A DNA stretch of 64,000 nucleotides, taken from NCBI GenBank assembly GCA_022410635.1, contig JAJVDF010000455.1, positions 438,101 through 502,100 on the forward strand, written 5' to 3'. The notes beneath the pieces are model-generated. The model saw only the letters and a program-made list of their open reading frames with translations, had not been told where the DNA came from and ran no database searches. A program made the translations under genes and the position numbers. The first letter of the stretch is position 1, and each line of letters opens with the position of its first letter. The stretch comes from Tretioscincus oriximinensis. Its lineage: Eukaryota; Chordata; Lepidosauria; Squamata; Gymnophthalmidae. Positions 23,850-35,399 of the stretch are shown here, in pieces.

Positions 23850-24008
23850 GTAAGTTGGCTATGTTGTTTAAAATGTGGATTACATGCATATGTGCCACTA
23901 CTTGCCTTCTTGTTTTCTCGTGTATTTCTTAAAACGCGTTAGCCACATGCCCCATTTTACCTTTTCTTCCAGGCTGCTGCAACTCTTCTAGTAATGTTGT
24001 CTCATGAT

Positions 24009-24475
24009 TAAGGTTGCCATATGTCCCGGGAAGGCGGGGCAATCCCGGTTTGGGGGACTAAAATATAGTCCCCTCTGGGTTTTAAGAGAAAATCCTGGAT
24101 TTTTACATTCCCTGATGTTGCATCAGGAAATGTAAAAATACAGGATTTTAAAGGCAAAGGAGCTGTCAGAGCTGACAGCTGCAGCCTGAGGAATGCTTTC
24201 CAGGGTCCTGAAAGGAACCTCGGACTGTGCCGTAGCTGATTCTCTGCTGGAGGTGGGGTTTTGCGCCTGCTGTCAGGCAAAGCACGCCAACTCGCCTCCA
24301 GCAGAGGAAAAACGCTTGGGGTTTTGACAGGAGAACAGAGCTTTTGTGCGGCTCTGTTCTGCCTGTCTCACCACAAGCCTGATTGTGCGTGCATGTGTGT
24401 GTATGAGTGCCCGCGCTTGCGTGCACCCCCACTCACCCCATTCTGTTTTTGGTCTGCCAAAATATGGCAACCCTA
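24009..24475. mobile_element. hAT-like MITE, 467 bp, perfect 8-bp TSD
   Basis: Ends are TAAGGTTGCCATAT and ATATGGCAACCCTA. The flanking octamers are identical: CTCATGAT at 24001-24008 and 24476-24483. Perfect 8-bp duplications with short inverted repeats are the hAT signature. The interior includes a small palindrome around ACATTCCCTGATGTTGCATC (24105-24137). No transposase. The intact duplication suggests a relatively young insertion. A relative in inverted orientation lies at 44299-44765. Confidence 0.85.
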
Positions 24476-25080
24476 CTCATGATGAGCCCCATAAGGCATT
24501 GCTGCGCTTTCCTAACTACAATCCCCAGTATTCTCTCTGAACTAAGAGCAAAGTCTTGTGAGATTTGCTGTGTATTAAGATCTGCTGAGTTGGATGAAGT
24601 GTGATTGCTACTTGTTCCACAACAAAGGATCTTTGCTGTGAATGGAATGCTGGACAGGCGTCACTTTGTCAGCCTGAGGAACTGAAAGTAGCTTACATAG
24701 CCTTTTGCCCTTCTGTTCACAATGGACAACTCGTGAAGCAGGTGGGGCTGAGAGGGTTCCAAGAACTGTGACTAGCTCAAGGTCAACTAGCTGGCTTCAG
24801 ACTCGAACCAGGAACTACAAGATCAGGGATGTAGCTGCCGTAGGGCAAATGGGGGCAATTAATAAAAAATTAAATTTGGGGAGTCCCAGTGCGCCATTCT
24901 GTTTATCTGCCCTGCCCCCCGCCAAGAATCTAGCTACCCCCATTGTATGAGATAAGCGTCTGACGTGCTCATCCATAAGACCAGACTGACCTAATAGCAT
25001 TTTTGTATCTTGTTGTTTGAATTGCCCTTAATTTTGTTTGAATTTAAATTGGTTTTTATACTTTTTTCTCTTCACATCAG

Positions 25081-25161
25081 ACACCTAGTGAAGTATGTGA
25101 AGCTGAGAGGTCACCAGTTGATTTCACAGATGAATGCAACATTGAATCAGGAGATTTCCAG
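25081..25161 (+). CDS. Candidate internal coding exon (81 nt)
   Basis: The acceptor is preceded by a long pyrimidine-rich tract (about 25051-25080, ending TTCACATCAG). The donor is consensus, CCAG|GTAAGAG at 25162. In the frame dictated by the upstream exon (phase 2 in, phase 2 out) it encodes HLVKYVKLRGHQL and then a segment with an N-A-T glycosylation sequon. The length is a multiple of three. One other frame is also open, so the frame is not proven. I do not recognise the protein and could not locate a convincing following exon. Confidence 0.45.
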
Positions 25162-25164
25162 GTA

Positions 25165-25720
25165 AGAGTCTGACACTTTAAACACAACACCACACTAACT
25201 CTCACGCAGCCTATCGAGACTACTGAATTTTTTCAACTGGATTAGTAAGGTTTTGTAGTCTTATCCATGGATTGACCCCAGACTTTTCTCACAAACCAGC
25301 CAGCAGAAATATAATCAAAGAATAACAGTTCCTATCAGAAAAGCAGATTTCAAAAAGTGGTAGTAACAATGGGCCTTTCTTCTCTTTAGTGCAGAATATG
25401 GGGCAGAAGTTTTGCAGCTTTAATGGATGTGGAAAAAGGATTTTTTAGCAGATGGAACTGCATCACTTGATGAAAAATCCTCTTTTATATCTATTGGATG
25501 CAATTAAAGTTGTGTTCGTTTTTTTTAATAACAAAAGTATTTTTATTTTTTAATATTTTGTATAAAGTTTATATCTCACACCCAATTTTTACAATAAAAT
25601 TTCAAAGAGCTTACCCACAGCAGAGCAGTTATAATTTTTTTCTATTGGTTACATTTTTTAAAATGTATGTAAGATTTTAGTTGTGGTGTAAAATTTTGTG
25701 TGCTGTTAGGCACACAATTT
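25165..25720. other. Unassigned AT-rich DNA
   Basis: No repeat recognised. T-rich stretches near 25518-25560 and 25627-25660. Confidence 0.4.
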
Positions 25721-25724
25721 GCAA

Positions 25725-26060
25725 AAAATCCCCAAACTCCAAACTGTCTCTCCTGGTGTGATTTCTCCCCCCCCCCCCCACCCTTGGCCTGGTAAGAGAA
25801 TGTAGCTGTGCTTGGTTGTTAATTCCTTTGTGTGAGTCCCCAGCAAGCTCCTCCCACATCAGACCATGTGCTCAGGGACATTGTTAAGCAGAAAAAAATT
25901 GTTTAAAATCCCCAAATTCCAAGTTTTCTCTGCTGATGATTCCCACCCCCTTCCTTGGGTTGGCAAAAGGATGTAGCTGTGCTTGTTTGCTAGTTCATTC
26001 CTGTGAGTCATCAGCAAACTCCTCCCCTTCAGATCATGTGCTCAGGGGCTTTCCTGAGCA
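25725..26060. repeat. Tandem duplication of about 175-180 bp
   Basis: Two diverged units: AATCCCCAAACTCCAA at 25727 and AATCCCCAAATTCCAA at 25907, exactly 180 apart at the left. 'gtagctgtgcttg' and 'catgtgctcaggg' recur in both, with the spacing shrinking to 170 at the right. The first unit contains a C-run of about 14 (25768-25781). Confidence 0.8.
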
Positions 26061-27190
26061 CTATTGCTATTTCTTCCCCTATATCTCCCTTGAAGTATCC
26101 ATTTGTGACAATTTGGCTCTAATGGCTAGAAAAGCTTGTTTCGGAACAAGTTTCCACCTACATGGAAAATACCCTAAACATATAATTCCTTTGTCTCTTG
26201 AATTCTTAAATTCAGAGGAACACCCCAGATATTCTACCGGTGGCTTTGCATTAAGATGTGATGACTCATGTAATTTATTGGAATTGTACTACCACCTATT
26301 TGTCAGTTGTCAGCAGATGCTATGTAAGAAAACACAACAGTTCTGTATCACTTCCTAAGTATGCAAGGTTTTCCTTCTTTTCTCAGCCACAAACTAAAAG
26401 TTTGTTTCCATTTCATTATGAAAATAAGCTGCAGTCCTTTAGCATCAGGGTCAAGAGTCTTTGGCCTCTCGAGTCTGTAATTTATCTTTTCAGGATTTCT
26501 ACTCTGCTACATATCTGTAGCAGGCAAAATCCAATATAGGCTTCTGAAAGGACTCTGGAGCATGGTTGTTAGAATAGCATTGTGTTCTGTGATTGCTTTG
26601 GAGATGCCATAAAAGACAGAGTGGAGCTAATACTTGGAGAACTGCCAGAAGAAATCAAAGGTGGTGGTTTTAAAAGCACAGCGCCTCTGACTCTTTTTTT
26701 GAGATGATCTCAGTGCTCCTTTCTTGGTATGATTGCCAGAGTTTTCTGTCTTTTTTAAACCTTTATTTTTACTTAGGAAAATAATTTCCAGTCAATTTTC
26801 TTGTTTCCCATCTTTTGAGGTAGTAATGAGGCTGCTCTTCATTTGATTTTCCTTATAAATATTTCATTGTACAATAGAGTCATACTTTCCTTCATGCCAT
26901 TTTTTTGGATTGGTATGGAAAGACCTGCCAGGTAAAATGTGCCTGAATTGCAGATACCCTTTCTAAAATATCAGTTTTAGAAAGATGATACTGAAATAAA
27001 CAGATCTATTACTATAATGAAGAGCTGTAGTTTTAGCTATTATTGGAAACTGCAGGTAATACTATTGGTTCTTTTCTTTTTTGCATGAGGATAACAGATC
27101 TCACAAGATTTAAAGCAACCATATTAACTTTCTGCTTTCTGAAGGATGCAAGAGTTATTTTTCTGGAGCGGCAATTTCTCTATTATTGGT
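26061..27190. other. Unassigned DNA
   Basis: No gene or repeat family recognised. An acceptor-like pyrimidine tract ending in TTTTCTCAG at about 26385 is followed by a short frame to a TAA at about 26480 and could be a terminal exon, but there is no supporting homology. Confidence 0.3.
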
Positions 27191-27194
27191 AATG

Positions 27195-27500
27195 AGAGGT
27201 CAATGCACGGGGATACATCGGCTAAGAGCCTTGGCATTTCCGTAGAGATGTCGGAGTTTAAAGCCCTGTGTCTGCTGTGGAGAGGAGTGAGCACCCTCTA
27301 CTTGCCTCAGCTGACGCCAACCCAGTCATTTGAAATTAAAAAATTACAATTAGATAAATGGGGAACATAGAATGTAACCCTTTGAGAGAAAAATAGCTTG
27401 TAAGCCACTGTGTGTCCCTTTGAGTGAGAAAAGCAAGGAATACAAACCCAGTTCTTCTTCTTTTCTTCTTCTTTTCTTCTTCTTCTTCTTCTTCTGCTGC
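27195..27500 (+). mobile_element. tRNA-derived SINE, TTC-tail class
   Basis: The head GGATACATCGGCTAAGAGCC and body (AACCCAGTCATTTGAAATTA, GTGTCCCTTTGAGTGAGAAA) parallel the copy at 41453. The tail is a long TTC/TTTTC tract (27449-27496). Confidence 0.75.
27449..27496. repeat. (TTC)n microsatellite (SINE tail)
   Basis: TTC triplets with TTTTC interruptions at the 3' end of the SINE at 27195, an expansion of its tail. Confidence 0.85.
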
Positions 27501-27504
27501 ACCA

Positions 27505-28750
27505 CTACCAGCAGCGGCAGCAGACTGGCTTAAGTTATTTTACACATGTTAGTAATCACAATAAGTATTTTTGCTTATCTGTATGAGATCTTCTTTTAAC
27601 ACTGTAGTGAACTCCTTTTAGCACTTGGAATAATTGCTATGCTTTTCTAAATATTTCTTTGATACTGTTGTTTCCACCAAGGAGGTATTCAGGCATCAGT
27701 GATTAGACTGGTATTTAATATAGTCCCTTGTAATGTGGTAAGTTTCTGGCTGCTCCAAATTCTTCCATTTGAGGTTGGTAGCATATGAATCCCACCACCA
27801 GAGCCCTAAAAAAGCTCCCCACTCTTAAAATAAATGAGGACACAACCCTTTGGACAAGTCATGGAAGGAACAACCCTGAATGACCATACATCATTTGGGT
27901 GCCTGTTGGTTATTTGAAAGGGGGGGGAGATAGGTGGACTGAACTATACTTATTAAAAGTAAGCTGTTTCAATTAAGTACCTACACTACGGCTGAAATGT
28001 ATTATAGGAATATCAACCTGCAAGTTCTGAAGAAAGAGCTTCAGGAGCCACATTTTAAATATTTTTCTGGGAACTGAAGATTGGCGCAAGTTACAAACAA
28101 GATCACTTGTAGTTTGTGGAAACTCTGAGAGTTTTGCTCCAATTCCTGTTGTGCAAAACTTGTTATGGAATGGGAAAAAAATGTTCTTCAAGAGCAGCTG
28201 TGAGAGGAATCTTTGTCTCTCAAGTGTCCCTAAACAATAACATGTTAGAAGAGGAAGAAAGATTTCCAACTGTATCTGGATGCCATCTAATTTTATAAGT
28301 GCCCATTGATGAAATGTCATCCGATCATTTGGGACTATTAGTCGGCGATTGGTCTAACAAGTTATCTCTCAACAAGCACTTGTGCTTTGGGTATTTGCTG
28401 TGGAACAAAGTCACTTTGTTCATTTTTTGAATCAGAGGCATCTGCCTGTAATAACAAAATATCTCTCAATTTTATTCCTTTTCAGGTTCTTTTCCCTCTA
28501 AAGCAAATATTCAAAGCATTCAGAGCAACAGTTTGCAATTTTGCAGATACAGATGGGTTATTTTGATTGATTGCTGTAGTCAACATTTCCTTCTACCCAT
28601 TCCCCTTCTATAAATCTGTCCTTTTAGCTCCTGTCTTTCCTAATTAAACTGCCTTTACATGCATTATATACCTTTCCCAACCTGGACTCTATAAATACAT
28701 GCACGAGAATCATGAGCAGAAACGCAGTGACAGGGAGGAAGGGACAGACT
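27505..28750. other. Unassigned DNA
   Basis: No gene or family recognised. G-run at 27920-27927. Confidence 0.4.
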
Positions 28751-28753
28751 GCC

Positions 28754-28995
28754 TAGGGTTATCAGATAAAAACAGGCAGCAGTGCTACATCTTGAATAGG
28801 TGTTTTAAAAAAGCAATTTCAGCAGGTGCTGCTGGCATTATACCTGCTGAAATAACTTTTTATATGTATTAAGGTTATAAGGCTGCTGTCTTGCTTTTAT
28901 CTGGCAGCAGCACCTGCTGAAATTGCTTCATCTTTTTTGGGGGAGGGAAGCATTAAAGGTGTAGTCTGCTGTCCTTCTTTAAATCTGGTAACAGT
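28754..28995. mobile_element. Palindrome-rich DNA element
   Basis: Ends TAGGGTTATCAGATAAA and TTTAAATCTGGTAACAGT are imperfect inverses. Internally AGCAATTTCAGCAGGTGCTG (28814) pairs with CAGCACCTGCTGAAATTGCT (28907). The terminal pattern resembles a hAT-like element, but no convincing target duplication was found. Confidence 0.55.
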
Positions 28996-28996
28996 C

Positions 28997-31900
28997 TTCC
29001 TAACTTCTTGTCACACTCGCCACATAAACACATTGAAACTTGTTACTAATTTGGTCCTAGAATGCTTATATAGTCATGGCCAAAAAAGGATATTATACTT
29101 CTCGCTTATAGCAGGATATTAATAATGGAGTGCCAATAAATCACCAACATTTGGAAGGTTCTAAAGCTTTTTCTTTTTTTTTAAACTTGATTCATTTTAA
29201 AACTTGTTCTTTCAGGCAGCAAAGACCTGCTTCCAAAGTCTTTTTTCCATTGATTGTGAAATAATAGGCTTCCTGATTCTTTGTTCCATAATCCTCTAAG
29301 GGAGTTCACGTCCTTCAGATTTTTCTTCACAGATTCATGGCTGCCTATTAGCTTTGACCAAGGAAAACCAACAATATGGTAACTCTGTGGGAGCATTTGA
29401 TTTTATTCAAGCTGGGAGTTTGGAACAAATCTCTTGAAAATTTGGAATCCAATTAGAAAATGAACAGAACTGGGATGGGTTGAGGGTGGTTGAGATCAAC
29501 AAGCAATTCATTCATTCTGCCTCCGTCTCTCTCTTCTCAAATGTGTCATGGCCTCCTCTCCTTCCCCAATTGCTTTTTGGCCCCCTCCCAGATCAAACTC
29601 CCGCCAAGTCTCCCTCTCTTTCCCAATAATGCTTTCCCAAACCCCCATCTCCCTCAAAGACTCTGCTTGTGCGCCTCTTTCTCAGACATGAAATCAGCAG
29701 TCTTGAGGTTCCTTATCAGATGGGACGGGAAGCCACAGAAGTTTTTGTAGTCAGTAGCCTTCTGGAAATGTCTGCTAGGTATGGCTGACCCACTGAAATC
29801 ATGGAAAGTTGAGTTGGGAGTGACCAATGGGGAAGTAATGGGCCAAATGGCTAAGATGTACAGTTAGGCCCCAGTACAGAGATTCTGTAGTCAAATTGCA
29901 CCTTTGAGGCTTCCTACCCTTCTTGCAGTGGTTTTGGGGAGTTCCTGCCATCTAACTCTCTCCTTTCATCCTCAGAGCCCAGGAGCCCCTTGACTGAGGG
30001 TCAGCCTGCAGCAGAAAAAATGCAGCTAGAGGCTGGCTGCAATAGGAAGAGCTGGTCTCAGGGAAGGGTTTTTCAGGATCCAGGATAAGAGAAGACAGCT
30101 GCAGGGGATGATAACTTGGCTGTGGGTGGTTTGCTATTTAGGAGCAATAGCAAAGGAATTGGTTTGTGGTAGCAATGTTGTATTTTGGTTGAGAAGCTGG
30201 TGGTGCTGTTTCCTTTCTGTTTTGCTGTATTTAAGGTCAGTAAAATCATGAGTTTTTTTATACGTACTAAAACAATACCTATTCTCTAGAAATTTTCAAA
30301 TATCATGGTGTAACTTAAGATGTGCAATTAATGTAGAATGTAATTGTGTTAGCTAAGTGTTCCATCATCCTTTGTCTGTTTGAGAGCGTTTATAAATTTC
30401 TTTTAGTTCTTCAATAGAACAATAAAGATCAGCTGATGTTACATTGCTGAGAAAAAAACAAATACAAAACAGGAGTTCAGAAGTTCAACATTTTCAATAT
30501 CACATTTGACCTATTCACCGTTTTTACCCTGTTAAAACACACAGTATCTTTTGACTTTACTTTTGCAAAAAATAGATACTACCAAATCATTTTATTGCTT
30601 TTGGCCTTTCTTGCAAACCTCAATTCATTTTTAGTTTTAGCTTTGTTGACACTTGTCCTGCAGTTTCTGCCAATTGCATTATAATCTTCTTTTAGATAGT
30701 TCCTTTTCCTTCATTTCTTAAACATTTATTTTTTCCTGTGTAGCAAGTTCTTTAAGGTTTGCATTTTAGGTTCATTTACCTTTACATGCTTTAAAAAACA
30801 TCTACAATAAAACATACACAGTATCTACTAAAATTATCTCATATGCTTCACATTCGTCTTTCTTTTAGAGACTTAAATATTGTGAGCATTTAGCATAGCA
30901 ACAAGGAAGAGGAGTGATGTAGGAGACTTTTAGCCATTTAATTTTAAAACTGCTATTTGTTTTCCTGCTTCCACTGATGGGGCAATCCTTCATAAATGGT
31001 TGGTTTTTGCAAGCCCTGTGTGATCGCTTCCCTTGAAGGCTTAGCAGGTGATATGTTCATAAAGGGTCTAAACTGAAGGTGTAACCACAGCTATTGTTCT
31101 GTTCTTTGTTGCTGGCAACTCAAGGCATGGATGGAAACATTATATAGCTGTTTTTCTTCACACAAAACACTTTTTGAATTGTGAAGAAAGAACTAAATGA
31201 CATAATACTTCTTTAAAATTGACTAGAAGAAGATCAAAATTCCTGTTAGGAACAGAACTTGTGGAATGTCCCTGACCATCCTCCGTTATGAAACACTCTC
31301 AGGAGTTTCAAGGTTTTATTTTGCTTGCACAAATTCACACTTCAAAAGAGGATAGAGTAAAGTTCAGCCGTGGTTTGCAGAACATAAGTGTATTTCCTGT
31401 AATCCATTACAGGTCTTCACATTCTCTCTAGGTATTAGTGGAATTTGTTTGTATTATATGTGCCAACTCTTTCTCTGGCTAGAAACATAATTTTTTATTC
31501 CAAAATATTGAAGTTCCACAGCAAGTCACGCAAGCTAACATGATAAAGCTATAAAAGATTCAAACAATTAGACGATATAGTTGTTTGAAATTGGACAACT
31601 GACTTTCCTGTATGTTACTTAAAATATATTTCTGATAGAGTTGTTTTGTTTTTTAAGGGTATTCATGTTGTTTTTACCTAATAGGTTTCTTATATCCTCA
31701 GAACTTTAAACATTCAATGTAATGGATGGATGGATATTCCATTTCAGAAAGGAAAAGAAGTGACAATAAGGATTTCATATTACAATCACTTCTCAAACCA
31801 AGATTAGAATGCTTCCAGAATGCTTAAGTTTTGTGGAGATTTTAAGCCCCTTTCTTTATTCCTTTTGTCTTTTGCTTTTTGTTCAGTTATCTATCCACGA

Positions 31901-32645
31901 GTGAATGGACCTGGTAATTCTGACTATGTAGTAGTGCTGCCTGCACAGAAACCCAACTCAAACTGTCTTGGTTTTTTTTTTTCCTCGTTATAGAAACACA
32001 ATTTTCATCTACTGAATGTTACTACTGTATTCAGAACGAATGCCTAAAAATTAGTCAGGAATTTATTTGTTATAACAATTTAACTTTTTAATAATGCCAT
32101 ACTCAGAAATCAGCTCTTCCTATTTAGCATTAGTTGTTAATTCTTTTTAATTGCTGAAACTTGACATGTTCATGAACCCATGATGCAATGACCTAAACAA
32201 TCCAGTAATATATTCAACATGACATTTCAGTATTCATTTGTACCTTTTTATTCCATGGAAGTATCTTCTCCTTTTTAGATTCCAAGCACAGATTAATGGT
32301 CTGTAACCAAGCACACTCTCAAAAAATGTCAAACTTAATTGAAAATGGGAAATCACAAAAGAAAAAGTTATGCACCATAACTCCTTTGGGTCTCCTATTG
32401 AGAGGCTCTGAAAATTTATCTGGTTCATTAATCAAACTTGACTAAGGATAGTAAGCTATCACTTTCCACCCTTTGTCTGTTGCAGTTTTGCCCAGAGTCA
32501 CTGGGCACCATCTGTTGCAAATTACTACCTAAGCACCTATCCTTGATTTAGTTCTGCATGTCAAACTCCAAACAAAGCAGACAGAAGTGAATAATAAATA
32601 AGGACTTTTTAAAATGCTGTTAGATAAATGTGTAGTAAAGTCCAA
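28997..32645. other. Long repeat-poor stretch
   Basis: About 3.6 kb with no recognised family and no coding signal. A pyrimidine-rich section spans 29515-29690. The AT-rich part 30240-32170 has many TTTA/TAAT words, and 32030-32170 could be conserved non-coding DNA (for example TTAGTTGTTAATTC). Confidence 0.4.
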
Positions 32646-32649
32646 GAGC

Positions 32650-32885
32650 AATAAGGCAGGCACGGAGCACCTTCCACTTTCCTGTAGCTCTAGCCAACCC
32701 AGCTATTCGAAAGCATGAATTGCAAGAAATTGCAACTGACTGCAAGTAGATACATATGAACCACCACAGCCTGGTGGGGAAGATAGAATGTAAGCCTTCG
32801 GGCAAAAACACCCATGAAAGCCACTTTGAATCCCTTTGAAAGGTGCAAAAGTGGAGTATAAGAACCCAATTCTTCTTCTTCATCA
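32650..32885 (+). mobile_element. 5'-truncated SINE, TTC-tail class
   Basis: Lacks the tRNA head. The body starts near GAGCACCTTCCACTTTCCTG, with CCCAGCTATTCGAAAGCATG and GCAACTGACTGCAAGTAGAT, then ATCCCTTTGAAAGGTGCAAA and a TTC tail at 32870. Confidence 0.8.
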
Positions 32886-33022
32886 ATAAGTCCTCTAGTG
32901 CATAATGGACTGTTACCTGGAAGCCAGCTGGGGGACCTTGGGTCAGTCACAGTGTTGAAGAACTCTCTCAGTCCTGCCTGTCCGTTGTGGAGAAAACAGC
33001 AAAAGCTATGTGTGCCAAATAA
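32886..33022 (+). mobile_element. Fragment of the 331-type SINE
   Basis: GGAAGCCAGCTGGGGGACCT, TCAGTCACAG and 'gtggagaaaacagcaaaagc' match positions 409-510 of the first SINE. It abuts the TTC tail of the previous SINE, so one probably inserted beside the other. Confidence 0.7.
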
Positions 33023-33585
33023 GCCAAAATTTGATTTTATATAATATTTTATAGAAAACTGAGCACATGTGCAAAATGAACATGTTTGTGTTGAAAAATA
33101 CAATATGCTACAATATGAAATATTTAATTTCTTTTTTTTAAAAAAATACTGATATACATATCATACATCGTTACAATATGTATACATATGAAACAGTTAC
33201 AAAGAACATCAGTAAACATCTTTAGATATTTAGGCAAATCAATTTAAGCACTAGGTTTTAAGGAATATTAATATGGGCATATTTTAAATTTATGAAGGAA
33301 CCAAACAGGATAAGTCCTAGAAATATAAAAGAAATGCAAAATGTAGTAGGTTTCAAACTGGGATCCCATTAAATAAAAATCAATCTTTCTGCCAATTATA
33401 ATATATTGATGACAAACCTCCCAGTTCAATCAATAGATACACTATAGTACAAGTTTTTTAAAATAAACTTTTAGGCTTGAACATTAATTTGTTTAAAAAA
33501 TGGAGATAATGTTCTTTAATATGCCACAAAAGAAGCTAATATTGATACATATTCTGGCAGATACTGAGATAAACAATAATTGCAT
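33023..33585. other. Unassigned AT-rich DNA
   Basis: Possibly LINE-derived (poly-T at 33132, then AT-rich frames), but nothing diagnostic. Confidence 0.3.
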
Positions 33586-33685
33586 AAAGAAGTAGCCCTG
33601 TTAGTCTGAATCCAGAATATCTAGCAAGAGGGTCTTGTGATACTTTAAAGACAAGAAAAAAATTTCCATGAGTTTTCATAAGTAC
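33586..33685 (-). mobile_element. Dispersed reptile repeat, flanking an insertion
   Basis: AAGTAGCCCTGTTAGTCTGA and 'gatactttaaagacaagaaa' match in inverted form the repeat at 14376-14441 and 35755. Its ATGAGTTTTCATAAGTACTT edge is mirrored at 34275-34294, just beyond the element that follows. Confidence 0.45.
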
Positions 33686-33689
33686 TTCT

Positions 33690-34274
33690 TAGACTGACCA
33701 GATTTTCTGAGGCCCAAAACCAGGGTAATTTGCATATTCATAAGTGCAAATCATTCAACAACAAGCATGTGATAATTTTTTTAAGTGTGTGAGAATTTTT
33801 AAACTGAGAATTTTTGGAGTGCATCATAAATTCACATTGTTTTATTTTTTTCACTGAGGGGAGAGTGCCTTCAGGAGCTGGCCCCAATTTCCAGTGCCCC
33901 CTAGTGGTTTTTTTAAGTCCGCAAGAAATTTTTGAAGTTCATGAGAATTTTTTATTTTTTTTACTGAGGGGATGATGCCTTCAGAAACTGGCCCTGGTTG
34001 CCACAGCCCTCTAGTGGTGGTGCAGTAAACTTTTTTAAAAAAAAATATTTTTTTTTTAAATGCATGAGATTTTTTATTTCTTACTGAGGGGACAGTGCCT
34101 TCAGGTGCTGGCCCTAGATGCCAGAACCCCCAAGTGGTGGTGCAGTGAATTCTTTTTTTAAAAAAATTATTTTTTCCACAACAAATAAAGGAGAAATGGT
34201 GCCCCCCCAGGAGGGTGGGGTAGACACCCCAAAACCAGGGTTCCCTCCCCCCAAAGGGGTAATCTGTCAGCCTA
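33690..34274 (-). mobile_element. 585-bp hAT-like element with triplicated core
   Basis: Ends TAGACTGACCAGATTTTC and TAATCTGTCAGCCTA identify the TAGGCTGACC family, in inverted orientation to the 8829 copy. A unit of about 110 bases, beginning ACTGAGGGG and containing TGCCTTCAG, GCTGGCCC and CCTAGTGGT, occurs three times (about 33852, 33961, 34082), against fewer in the other long copies. No coding capacity. Confidence 0.7.
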
Positions 34275-34289
34275 CTTATTTATGAAAAC

Positions 34290-35190
34290 TCATGCTGCCT
34301 TTCTATTGCTTTTTAATCTATTTGCTAAATAAATGCATAAAGATTCCAAAAATATTAGAAAAGATAATAGACTATATAACTGGTATAAATAAAGATATCA
34401 AAAGATTGAATAATACAATTTATTCCATTTTTGGAAAAATTGATATAGTAAAAATGAAGATGATAAACATTTTTTTGTTTACCTTTTTCAAAGTCTACCA
34501 ATAACTGAATCTAAAAACAAAATTCAAAAGGTGGACACTAGACTAAAATAATTTGTTTTTCACACTAAAAAAGCAAGAGTAGCAAACACTATCTTTTATA
34601 AACATACAAAAACAGGAGGATGGAAATTTCCCAACACAGAATTACATCGATGTTCCCATATCATTATAACAATCACATGATAAGCATGAGATAGAGTTGC
34701 AAACACATCCAATACTGAAAAAACATTTGTAGCAAAAAATACAACAAAAGGTAAATAGAGTGCAGAAAACGTGAGGGAATCATCAGAACAATAATGAATT
34801 GCTGAAGAATGTAGCAAAATAAACTATTGGAAGAGATAATCTTTTTTGCTGTCAGTTAAATTTGTTTAGAAAGTCTGATCTTTATTAAGCAGCTATCAAT
34901 GGAAAGAACTTAGACAAAAGAATCATTATAGAATAAAGAATTTCTATAAAGATAATTATCAGCCATTTTCAAAGAAAGACTTAAATAATATATTACAACA
35001 TTTACCAGAAGCCTAGTTAAAAAAATGAAGCAGTATTAAGAATAATTAAAAAGCTGAATATAGGACTGAAAAGATTACTTAAAACAAAGCAGAATATCAT
35101 ACTTTTATAAACTGCTGTTAGATAAAACTTTGGAAAAGTATACAGAAAGATTTGAGAGAAAAACAATAATTATAAGGAAATTGGTACAGG
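34290..35190 (+). mobile_element. Degenerate L1-like LINE, ORF2 C-terminal half
   Basis: Conceptual reading gives FGKIDIVKMKMINIFLFTF (about 34430-34490), like the L1 'W.GRIA.IKM.VLPK.LYLF' region. Then KKARVANTIFYKHTKTGGWK (about 34565-34625), like 'KKPRIAK..L...K..GG...P'. Frameshifts and AT drift are heavy, and the remainder to 35190 keeps only L1-like composition. Confidence 0.5.
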
Positions 35191-35196
35191 TGTGTC

Positions 35197-35390
35197 AGAT
35201 TAAAAGAAGAAGAAACCCTTTCCAGAGCGGCTTACAAGGTTATTTTTTGCCCAAAGGCTTCTATTCTGTGTTACTCATCACATTGTGGTGTTATCCACTA
35301 ATTTAATTGCAATGTGCTTTTGAATAGCTGGCTTGGCTAAAGCTGAGGCTAGCAGAAGATGTTCACTCTCTCCATGGCCCATACCGGGCT
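35197..35390 (-). mobile_element. SINE, TTC-tail class
   Basis: Starts with the inverted tail (GAAGAAGAAACCCTTTCCAG), then the inverse of the shared body ending at AGCTGGCTTGGCTAAAGCTG and the head-proximal 'tctctccatggc' region. Confidence 0.6.
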
Positions 35391-35399
35391 CTCTCAATT

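Noticed and set aside
26386..26480. Possible terminal exon after the 25081 exon
   Set aside because: Good pyrimidine tract and frame to a stop, but no homology and no polyadenylation context; not distinguishable from chance.
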